Shown piece by piece: positions 12,180 to 21,280 of a stretch of DNA of 64,000 nucleotides. The notes under the pieces are model-generated. The model was given only the letters and a program-made list of their open reading frames with translations. It did not search any database and had not been told where the DNA came from. The DNA is from Rhizophagus clarus. Taxonomy: Eukaryota > Glomeromycota > Glomeromycetes > Glomerales > Glomeraceae. The first letter of the stretch is position 1. The number at the start of each line of letters is the position of its first letter. Location: positions 496,001-560,000 of the forward strand of contig BLAL01000281.1 in assembly GCA_015698045.1 (NCBI GenBank), written 5' to 3'. A program made the translations under genes and the position numbers.

Positions 12180-13913
12180 AGAAATACTTCAAGAAATATA
12201 TCCTTAAAAATTTCAAAGACCACAACTGGTCTACTTTGAAAGAAAAATAAGACAAGAGTTACAAGGTCAAGAAAATGGCATACTCTGTAAAAATGTTTGG
12301 CTTTATCATAGCTTTGAGTCGTCATCTCTTACGGCATTTCTGGACGTATATACAGGCTTCTAATGGTGATAGAGAGCTATCAGATGACTCAGAAAATAGT
12401 GATACTGATGACAAATTCCAAATTACTATATCTTGTAGTTCTACAGCAGCTAATCAATCCAAATTAGTTATTACACCACAAGCCCCTAAAGAGGAAATGG
12501 ATATTTCCTTCACAGAGGAGGACCAACCAGCACCACAGTTGCATATCACAAATGCAGATCAATCTAAAACAGATAGTTCCACGAAAAAAGATAAGAAGAA
12601 AAGGAAAAAAAAAAATTTCGCCAAAACCAATCACAAAAAGCCAATCAGGTAACCAAACCAATTTCATCTTTTTCATCATCAAACTCCCTCCTCCCCCATT
12701 TTAAAGGAATCACCATTGCTATAGTCCAGTACTCAAGAAAAAGGCAAATCCCTTGAAAGGACCAACAAACAATCAGATATTCATGGTGAAGATGAAGCAA
12801 ACTACATTGTCACAGGATTTCAACTATCTCCAATATCAATGGCCGTTCGTGATATCCTAATTTATGACATCCCCGCAAAATGGAGCAACTTCGACATCCT
12901 GCAACACTTATCGTCATGAGGTAAAGTCATCTCTCTACAAGTCAAACGGCAAAAGAAATATAATACTGTACGTTATAAATTTGAGATACACGAGCTCTTT
13001 TTGGAATATGACACGAATAAGAGTTGGATGGCTCCACTAAATGCACTTCCTGTGTGATAGTTTCCAGCGTCATAGTCGCTTAAGGAATGGAAAGAAAGAG
13101 AGCGATACCAAATTGTGATTGAACACCCACCTGAGGACATAAATACGACTACGCTAGCCCTTAAAGAGAATATTAGCTTCCTAATACAATGTGATATACG
13201 CATGTTCAAAGAAATAAAATTTTTGGAAAATTATAGGTTATCTATCAACATGGGACAACATGAAAGTCTGTATCGATAAACCTATGATTTGGAACAGTGA
13301 CAAGCTGAAATGGTCCCGCCATCTTGGTCCTTTTAAATTCTAATAATAAGTCGGCTTACAAAACTACTCATGAGATCAAACCAAGTAAGCGATCAAACAC
13401 TAACATATCACAGAACCCGTCCTGCAAGTCTAATACTGTCAGTACAGGTTTGAATTATATTCTTATTGATACTCGTAAAGATTTCAAGCAAGCAAAGAAA
13501 ACTAAAGACGAATCTCACATGATCTCAAAACACTCTTCAGACTCAACCAAGAAGACTGCTCTGAAGAAACTCTGGATTTCTAAGAAGAAGCTAGCAGTAG
13601 ACATAGCGACGATTATATAAACTCTGAAATCACTCGTTAGGCAGTAGACTAGGGTAGTAATACTTTAGGTCTAAGAGTATATTAATTTTATCTTTAGTTT
13701 TTAGAATATTTTCTTTTTTTTATCCCTTTTTCCCTTTAGGATGTTTAGATTAGCTAGCATCACTTAGTGCCCTGGTTTTGAGACGATGTAGTTGAATGGA
13801 GATGTTTGTATCCTAGAAGCTTTCTTATCATGTAATTAGTGGTAGATTATTTCTGCCTAACTTTTTCTCTTTAATAAAGATTACATTACTAACGCCTTAA
13901 AAGGGAAAAAAAA

Positions 13914-14178
13914 AAAGATATTTTTTCTATTCTCCCTTATCTTAATTCCAAAAGTTTGATCATGCTTTTATTTGACAATACTACAAAAAAGAAAAAAAAA
14001 CAAATAATTAATAATTAAAAAACAAACATTAAAAAACACCTTCTTCACCCTTTTTTATCTTAATTTTAAAAGTCTAATCATACTTTTCATCTAAAAACAT
14101 TACAAAAAAAAAAAAAATAATTAATTAATAATTAAAAAACAAATACTGAAAGGCATCTCCTCTACCTTTTCTTACCTT
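13914..14178 (-). repeat. Array copy D, middle fragment
   Basis: Two to three exon-like units in minus orientation between the retroposon and the 12.3 kb TIR element. The last unit stops abruptly at CTTACCTT (14171-14178). The rest of that unit, TTAATTCCAAAAGTC, appears at 26494, immediately after the TIR element. Confidence 0.75.
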
Positions 14179-14199
14179 CATCAAGAAATTTTATAGGGC

Positions 14200-14725
14200 A
14201 AAAAATTGCGTAAGTTTACGATTTTGTAAGTTTATGAAAGTTTATGGCATAATATTTCAAAAAATTTCAAAATATTACATAAGTTTACAATTTTGTAAGA
14301 TTTATGTGATATTACAATCAAAATATTACGCAAGTTATCAATATTGTAAAATTTACGCAATATTACGGTCAAAATATTCTGCAAATTTACAAAACTGTAA
14401 ACCTGCGTAATATTACGGTTGAAATATTTCAAAAATTTACGAAATTGTAAATCTGCGTAATATTACGGTTGAAATATTTCAAAAATTTACGAAATTGTAA
14501 ATCTGCGTAATATTACGGTTGAAATATTTTGAAAATTTACGAGACTGTAAACTTGCGTAATATTATGGTTAAAATATTTCAAAAATTTACGAAACTGTAA
14601 ACCTGCGTAATATTATGGTTGAAATATTTCAAAAATTTACAAGACTATAAACCTGCGTAATATTATGATTAAAATATTTCAAAAATTTACGAGATTATAA
14701 ATCTGCATAATATTACTATTTGATC
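14200..14725. repeat. Left subterminal tandem repeats of the TIR element
   Basis: About eight units of roughly 60 bp. Each contains GCGTAATATTACGGTTGAAA followed by ATTTCAAAAATTTACGA and an AAACTGTAAA-type segment. Each unit carries short palindromes (CGTAATATTACG). Such arrays next to a TIR commonly serve as transposase binding regions; that role is inferred here. Confidence 0.7.
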
Positions 14726-15359
14726 GTTAAAGCTGCGTATGCAGTAGAACATATACAAGAGGCATGTGATATTATTAAATAATCAAAAATAATATAAACA
14801 TCTTTTCTTTCCTTTTCTTTTAAGTTTGGGAAAGCAAATTTATTTTTATTTACGAATTTTTTATTATTTACAATTTTTATGTCATATCGGCGGATTTATT
14901 TCATCATCCAAATATATTAAATTTTGTTATACAATGTATTATAAAAGTTAAAGATATGCAATATAATAATCCAAAAAAAGTGCGTACAATTTTAAAAAAT
15001 GCAATTTAGGACGATTTTAATTTTGGCCAGAATTAACATAATTTTGGCTAGATTTAACATAATTTTGGCTAGATTTAATATACCGTAACTGGTAATATGA
15101 TAGTAATGATATTTAGTCAAACAAAAAAGAAAAAAACTTTAACGTTACAATCTATAAAATCTATAATTACAAAGACAATTTCACATTTAATAATTTGTTG
15201 AATAATAATTAATATCACTATAAAAGAAAATTGTATGAAAGAAATTATATTTTAATCAAAAGAAAAAAAATTACACCACAATGTATATATGATTTTATAA
15301 AAAAATTGAACCACAATTGCACAATTTTAACTGTAATATTAATGCTATAGTTCTGTACT

Positions 15360-15960
15360 AATTGCAAATGCACTGCAATATATAAGAATGGAAAATACAG
15401 TAAGAAAGGATGACAGAAGAATAAAGGAAAGAAGAGATAAATGAAAAGGGATGAAGGGAAGCAAAGATAATCAAAGAGAAATGAGGAAGGAACAAAAAAG
15501 ATAAAGGATAGTGAAAAGGAATGAATGAAACAAAAAAAGAATAAAAATGAATAAGAAAACAAAAGGGAAATGAAAAGGAATAAAGGGAATGAAAAAAAAG
15601 CAACAAAAGAAGCCAAAGAGTAATGAGAGAAATAAAAAAAGCAATGAAAGAAATCAAAGATCAATGAAAGAAATGGAAAAAGCAATGAAAGAAACCAATG
15701 ATAAATTAAAGAAATGAAAAAAAGCAACGAAAGAAACCAAAAATCAATGAAAGAAACCAAAAAGGCAATGAAAGAAACAATGACAAAAGGAACAAAAGAT
15801 CAATGAAAGGAATAACAAAGGGAACCACAAAAGATTAATGAAAGAACCATGGAAAGAAACGAAAGAAACAATGAAAAAAAGAAACAAAGAAACCATGAAA
15901 ATAAGAGAAATAAAAAAATGAAAGAAAAGCCAGAATACCCACCCATAGAAAAAAGAAAAA
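15360..15960 (+). repeat. Purine-rich minisatellite
   Basis: Plus-strand purine tract built from variants of CAATGAAAGAAAC, AAAAAGC and AAGGGA spaced 12-22 bp. Long Phe/Ser/Leu frames on the minus strand arise from this composition. They may nevertheless be transcribed as part of the minus-strand gene next to it. The counterpart in copy B is 29450-30110. Confidence 0.65.
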
Positions 15961-16277
15961 GAAAACGGTTAATATCATCTTAAAAGAAAAATAAAATAAC
16001 AAGAGAAAGAGACGTAAAAGACTTACTTGAATTTTCACTCAAATGATACACATCTAAAAAAGACAGAAAGTTTAGTAAAAGAACAAGGGAAAGAATGAAA
16101 AGAAAACAAAAAAAGAATTAAAACTCACCTTGAATTTCCACTGAAATGGAATTAAAAACAGCCGCACCTAAAAAAAAAGAACAAGTTAATAAGAGAAAAA
16201 GAAAAAAGAATAAAAGCAAAAAAAAAAAACTTACCTGTTACAGCACTTAATCCCAAAGCTAAAGGTGACGCCGTTAA
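15930..16277 (-). CDS. Multi-exon gene fragment with coherent splice phases
   Basis: Three short minus-strand exons have canonical borders: 16235-16277 (after CTTTAG, before GTAAGT), 16129-16167 (after TTTTTAG, before GTGAGT) and 16027-16053 (after TTTTTAG, before GTAAGT). Phases agree throughout, giving LTASPLALGLSAVTG, then AAVFNSISVEIQ, then DVYHLSENS. A fourth exon from 15978 downward would continue NDINRFLFLFSMGGYSGF before entering the purine-rich repeat. No family is recognised, and start and end are not resolved. The plus-strand array lies upstream in head-to-head orientation. In copy B the second exon has lost 5 nt, which breaks the frame, so A is the better preserved copy. Confidence 0.5.
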
Positions 16278-16960
16278 CTAAAGAATTAAAAAAAATGATT
16301 TTTTTATTTTAAAAAAAAATGTTAAAAAAAAAGATGATTATTTTATTTTAAAAAAAAAAAAAAAAAAAAAAAATGATTATTTATTTTAAATAAAAAATGT
16401 TAAAAAAAAAAAAAAGATTTTTTATTTTAAAAAAAAATGATAAAAAAAAAATGATTATTTATTTTAAAAAAAAAAATGTTAAAAAAAATTTCCTTCCGCT
16501 ACAGTAGCTTAAGTCTGAACAAAACTACTAGTGTTAATTATCTATAACATAAAAGGTAATATCGCTTACCATTTACGATAAGCTTATCTCATGAGTTGAT
16601 ATAAAAAAGGGATATATGCAGTTTTTGAACCGGTATAACCGGTATTATGATCCGATTATTTAGGTAAACAAGTGGTAAACGCGTAAAAAAAAAAAAAAAA
16701 ATATAGCGCCTCTGGGCTCTGGCAGTTTTTTCATCAGCGATAATGTTTATTTGTTTATTAGGTAATCTATTTTATTTGTTTCTCTTCATTCACTTTTTAA
16801 AACTTTAATTTTAATTCTTTTATTTCAATTTTAATTGATCAAATAAAATTAAATAAAAAAAAAATTCAACACTATAACGAATTATTTGGTATAAAGGCCC
16901 CACATGTGACTTGCTGATCTAATCAGATAATCCGAATATCCGATCTTGAAAAAAAAATTT
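16278..16960. promoter_or_regulatory. Head-to-head spacer between minus exons and plus array
   Basis: Low-complexity A/T blocks (16280-16490) are followed by a segment conserved in copy B: CGCTTACCATTTACGATAAG, TGATATAAAAAAGG and AACCGGTATAACCGGTATTA. The last contains a tandem and inverted ACCGGT motif. The head of array A (CACATGTGACTTGCTGATC) follows. A bidirectional promoter is possible by position only. Confidence 0.3.
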
Positions 16961-19200
16961 TTTTTTTTGTGATGTTGCCGGACGAAAAGCACGACCGGAC
17001 TATTGGAATTAAGGTAAGGGAGGGTTGGGGTGGTGTTTTTCAGTTTTTTTTTATTTAATTAATTATTTTTTTTTTCTTTTTTGTAGTGTTGCCGGACGAA
17101 AAGCACGACCGGACTATTGGAATTAAGGTAAGGGAGGGTTGGAGTGGTGTTTTTCGGTTTTTTTTTTTATTTAATTAATTATTCTTTTTTTCTTTTTTCT
17201 TTTTTCTTTTTTGTAGTGTTGCCGGATGAAAAGCACGACCGGACTATTGGAATTAAGGTAAGGGAGGGTTAGGGTGGTGTTTTTCGGTTTTTTTTTTATT
17301 TAATTAATTAATTATTTTTTTTTTTTCTTTTTTGTAGTGTTGCCGGATGAAAAGCACGACCAGACTATTGGAATTAAGGTAAGGGAGGGTTAGGGTAGTG
17401 TTTTTCGGTTTTTTTTTTTATTTAATTAATTAATTATTTTTTTTTTTTCTTTTTTGTAGTGTTGCCAGACGAAAAGCATGACCGGACTATTGGAATTAAG
17501 GTAAGGGAGGGTTGGGGTGGTGTTTTTCGGGTTTTTTTTTATTTAATTAATTATTTTTTTTTTCTTTTTTCTTTTTTGTAGTGTTGCTGGACGAAAAGCA
17601 CAACCGGACTATTGGAATTAAGGTAAGGGAGGGTTGGGGTGGTGTTTTTCAGGTTTTTTTTTTATTTAATTAACTATTTTTTTTTTCTTTTTTCTTTTTT
17701 GTAGTGTTGCCGGACGAAAGACTTTTGGAATTAAGAACAATTAAGGTAAGGAAGTGTTGGGGAGATGCTTTTCGTTGTTTTTTTTTATTTAATTAATTAT
17801 TATTATTATTATTTTTTCTTTTTTGTAGTGTTGCCGGACGAAAAGCATGACCGGACTTTTGGAATTAAGGTAAGGGAGGGTTGGGGTGGTGTTTTTCAGT
17901 TTTTTTTTATTTAATTAATTATTTTTTTTTTTTTTTTGTAGTGTTGCCGGACGAAAAGCACGACCGGACTATTGGAATTAAGGTAAGGGAGGGTTGGAGT
18001 GGTGTTTTTCGGTTTTTTTTTTTATTTAATTAATTATTCTTTTTTTCTTTTTTCTTTTTTGTAGTGTTGCCGGATGAAAAGCACGACCGGACTATTGGAA
18101 TTAAGGTAAGGGAGGGTTAGGGTGGTGTTTTTCGGTTTTTTTTTTATTTAATTAATTATTTATTTTTTTTTTTCTTTTTTGTAGTGTTGCCGGACGAAAA
18201 GCACGACCGGACTATTGGAATTAAGGTAAGGTGGTGTTTTTCGGGTTTTTTTTTATTTAATTAATTATTTTTTTTTTCTTTTTTCTTTTTTGTAGTGTTG
18301 CCGGACGAAAAGCACGACCGGACTATTGGAATTAAGGTAAGGGAGGGTTGGGGTGGTGTTTTTCGGGTTTTTTTTTATTTAATTAACTATTTTTTTTTTC
18401 TTTTTTCTTTTTTGTAGTGTTGCCGGACGAAAGACTTTTGGAATTAAGGACAATTAAGGTAAGGAAGTGTTGGGGAGATGCTTTTCGTTGTTTTTTTTTT
18501 ATTTAATTAATTAATTATTATTATTATTTTTTTTTCTTTTTTGTAGTGTTGCCGGACGAAAAGCACGACCGGACTTTTGGAATTAAGGTAAGGTGATGTT
18601 TTTCGTTGTTTTTTTTTTATTTAATTAATTAATTATTTTTTTTTTTTTTTCTTTTCATAGTTTCGACAGACGAAAAGCACGACCGGATTATTGGAATTAA
18701 GGTAAGGGAGGGTTGGGGTGGTGTTTTCGGGTTTTTTTTTTATTTAATTAACTATTTTTTTTTTCTTTTTTCTTTTTTGTAGTGTTGACGAAAAGACTTT
18801 TGGAATTAAGGACAATTAAGGTAAGGAAGTGTTGGGGAGATGCTTTTCATTGTTTTTTTTATTTAATTAATTAATTATTATTATTATTTTTTTTTCTTTT
18901 TTGTAGTGTTGCCAGACGAAAAGCACGACCGGACTTTTGGAATTAAGGTAAGGGAGGGTTGGGGTGGTGTTTTTCGGTTTTTTTTTATTTAATTAATTAT
19001 TTTTTTTTTCTTTTTTGTAGTGTTGCCGGACGAAAAGCACGACCGGACTATTGGAATTAAGGTAAGGGAGGGTTGGAGTGGTGTTTTTCGGTTTTTTTTT
19101 TTATTTAATTAATTATTCTTTTTTTCTTTTTTCTTTTTTCTTTTTTGTAGTGTTGCCGGACGAAAAGCACGACCGGACTTTTGGAATTAAGGACAATTGA
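16960..19200 (+). repeat. Exon-intron-like tandem array, copy A (about 19 units)
   Basis: Each ~113-130 bp unit contains, in order, GGTAAGGGAGGG (donor-like), GTGTTTTTCGG, a T-run, TTTAATTAATTA, a T/C tract, CTTTTTTGTAG (acceptor-like) and a conserved 41 nt block. In one frame the block reads LPDEKHDRTIGIK or LPDEKHDRTFGIK with two extra 5' bases, so unit inclusion would shift frame by two. Joining three blocks meets a TAA. Units at about 17706, 18419 and 18782 are variants with GACTTTTGGAATTAAGRACAATTAAG and mark a higher-order repeat. Conservation is highest in the exon-like block and at both splice-like borders. It could be an amplified exon of a real gene, a set of alternative exons, or a satellite that merely keeps these motifs. 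Confidence 0.75.
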
Positions 19201-19363
19201 AGTCAAGAGTATATGGTCAAGGAGATTACGGCATTCGCAAGGCTCCGTGATAACGATCATCTATCTAAAAGTCAAAGTTTTCGTACTGGTGGATTTAAAT
19301 ATCACGAGATTTCAATGTCGGTTAAGTGATTTCCCTAAGAGGAGCCTGCATGAGTTTTAAAAT
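19151..19363 (+). CDS. Candidate terminal exon after array A
   Basis: After the last GTAG the block does not end in a donor but runs on. Two frames are open. Frame 1 from 19151 gives 70 codons, with GLLELRTIEVKSIWSRRLR and a final SDFPKRSLHEF before TAA at about 19361. The alternative frame gives FARLRDNDHLSKSQSF and RTGGFKYHEISMSVK before TGA at about 19329. The second is also open in copy B (33180-33305), and its differences between copies favour third positions slightly. I recognise neither product. Confidence 0.35.
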
Positions 19364-19369
19364 CATTGT

Positions 19370-20085
19370 TAGTTTTAAAATCATCGTCAGTAAATGATAT
19401 AAAGGAAGATTCTTTGTCTCCATATCTTAAAAACAAAATTTTTAAAATTAAAAATTAATAAAAGATAATGAAAATTTTGGTTATTTCTTTATTTTCAAAA
19501 TTCTTTAAATATTATAGCAAATTCATATGAAACCTGGTTATTCTTACTGCCTTATTTAATTATTTTACATCATGAAAAAGCTTTTGGAGAATAAATAATA
19601 CCATTAACAACTGCAAATAACTACTATTGTATTCACAAAACTTTTATTTGCAACTGGTGTAAAAAGTGATGGGTTCTTAAAATAGTTGATGGGTTATAAA
19701 AAGTCGTTATTACTTTAATTTTTAAGCACGAGTTGTAAAAAATTTTTTTATTTTCTGATTATTCTACATAAGATTGATAAGATGAATGTGTAACACAATC
19801 GTATTTTGCACTGTTTACTAATTTTTTATTAAAAATTCTTAATTTAAGCTAATTCCAAAGATCGGCGCATATGGTTAAAAATTAAAGTAAATTTTAATTT
19901 TTATTATAATTTAATAAAAAAATACACATTTGATACTTGTTCGCTACTATTTTATAAAATAGTACCCAGGCTGTACAGCGTAAACGTCAGTATCAGTCAC
20001 AGTCCAAAAAAATGTGAGTCTCCAGCCAATATTTGATATGGACTGGGCCTAGCTACTCACTTTATAAATAAAAAAATAAAAATAA
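19370..20085. other. Tail of duplication A and spacer
   Basis: AT-rich sequence matching 33310-33807 up to about 19877. After that it is unique to this location. No gene was seen apart from the 3' end of the minus-strand Myb-like gene. Confidence 0.5.
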
Positions 20086-21280
20086 TTATCTTCTACGATA
20101 TGTAGGTAAGTTTCTCCTTCTCCTACGATCATTACGCGTGACTAAAATTTAGAGTTTGGATCCGTGTATCTGTTATCCATGTATCCATACGGATAATGGA
20201 TTGTGGATACTCATTTTATTATTTTGGATAGAATCCTTGAATAAATAATTTTGTACGGATAATCCGTAGGTAATCCGCGGATAATCCTTATATCCATGGA
20301 TAAACAGATATGCGGATAATCCATTATATCCATGGATAACCCGAAATATTTTTTTTACATAAACGCAATATTTCTCATTTATTTTTTTTATTAATTTATT
20401 TTTATTTTTAAATTTTATTCTTTAAACTGACAGACATTCAGAAAAGGTTTGTTTTTTTGGTTTTTTTTTTATAATTTAAATTTTGGAAAGATTGAAAGAA
20501 ACGAGGCAAATAAATTAAATTACTAAAGGCTATTTTGAGTTTTATTTACTTTTTTAAATTTTAATTTTTTATTCTTGTTATTGCTTTATCCTTGGTTTCA
20601 TTACTAAACAATCTTTCTTTTTTTTATTAATTTCAGACAGTTTTAACGTTTTATTAGCCTATTAGAAGAAACAAAAGGTAGGTTAGTTTTTTTTTTTTTA
20701 CTTTTTTTTTTTTATTGTTGTTTCGTCTGCTATTTCATCCTTGTTACATTTACTAACCGAACTTTCTTTGTCTTCTTAGTTTTAGATGGATCTATCAAGA
20801 GAAATGAGTAGGTTAGTAGATTTTATTTCATAATTTCACCATTGCTGTTTCGTCCTTATAACTAATCTTTATTCTTTAGATTTTGATGATGCATCTCGGA
20901 AAGGTATATTTTATTTGTTTCCATTTGATTTCTTCATCTTACATTTCACTAATTTTTTTATATTTTATTTTTAGTTTTTACCAGTTTTCAGTTAATGACA
21001 TTTTTTGTTTTCTGTCATTTTTTTTAGTAATCAATAAATAAATAAAAAAATGTATAAAGTCAGATTTATTAAATGAGTAAATTTAATTTAAAAAAAAAAA
21101 TGAAGGAATCGGGAATTTTTTGAATTAATTCTTTCCGAATTTTCAGAATTGATTTTTCTGGTTGTGTAATTGTATTTCGTAATACAATTAATATAAATGA
21201 TCGATTTTTTGATCTTTGGCGAAAAAATTTTTTAATTTCAATTTTTCATTTTCACTTTTGCAATTTTAGTATTTTAAATA

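Larger units (their letters stand above)
9517..13620 (+). pseudogene. Eroded retroposon protein, family shared with 36019-37427
   Basis: The frame starts MSEDSKYYSVGKSDLELA at 9517 and is cut by the hAT at 9656. It continues in frame after the target duplication at 12188 (FKKYILKNFKDHNWSTL), then shows frameshifts and stops. Later blocks include a Ser/Asp-rich linker with a Lys-rich stretch (12595-12650), RDILIYDIPAKWSNFDIL (about 12850), a diverged FPAS-SLKEWKERERYQIV block (about 13070) and a basic C-terminal part (13324-13620). The minus-strand pseudogene at 36019-37427 preserves the same block order (HNILVYDIPASG, then a WIAPLG/ERKERKQF block). The product resembles an ORF1-type nucleic-acid-binding protein of fungal retroelements. 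I do not recognise a named domain with certainty. Confidence 0.6.
9425..13913 (+). mobile_element. Poly(A) retroposon inserted in array D, itself split by a hAT element
   Basis: The insert ends with an AATAAAG signal (13872-13878) and an A-tract after AAGGG at about 13905. It is flanked by a near-identical duplication AAAGATATTTTTT(T)C at 9410-9424 and 13914-13927. These are hallmarks of target-primed reverse transcription. Without the nested hAT (9657-12179) and its duplicated target, the retroposon is about 2 kb. It carries one eroded protein-coding frame and no reverse transcriptase, so it was mobilised in trans or is a non-autonomous family. The host repeat reads continuously across the insertion. 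Confidence 0.8.
14880..19877. repeat. Segmental duplication, copy A (pair of 28955-33807)
   Basis: The order and sequence of this ~5 kb block are repeated in direct orientation at 28955-33807. Shared blocks are an AT-rich lead (TTGTTATACAATGTATTATA), a purine minisatellite, minus-strand exons, a head-to-head spacer with ATAACCGGTATTATGATCCG, the plus-strand exon-like array, a terminal coding block and a tail that ends TCGGCGCATATGGTTA. Copies differ by substitutions, array unit number and a MITE present only in copy B. Copy A lies inside the large TIR element and copy B outside it. Confidence 0.85.

Noticed and set aside
15245-16038. Long Phe/Ser/Leu minus-strand open frames at 15245-16038 and 29320-30276
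   Set aside because: They mirror a purine-rich minisatellite on the plus strand. Composition alone explains the lack of stops, apart from the few splice-bounded exons annotated separately.
16960-19200. CRISPR-like interpretation of the regularly spaced conserved blocks
   Set aside because: Spacers are related low-complexity T-rich sequence rather than unique, blocks have splice-type borders, and the genome is clearly eukaryotic.
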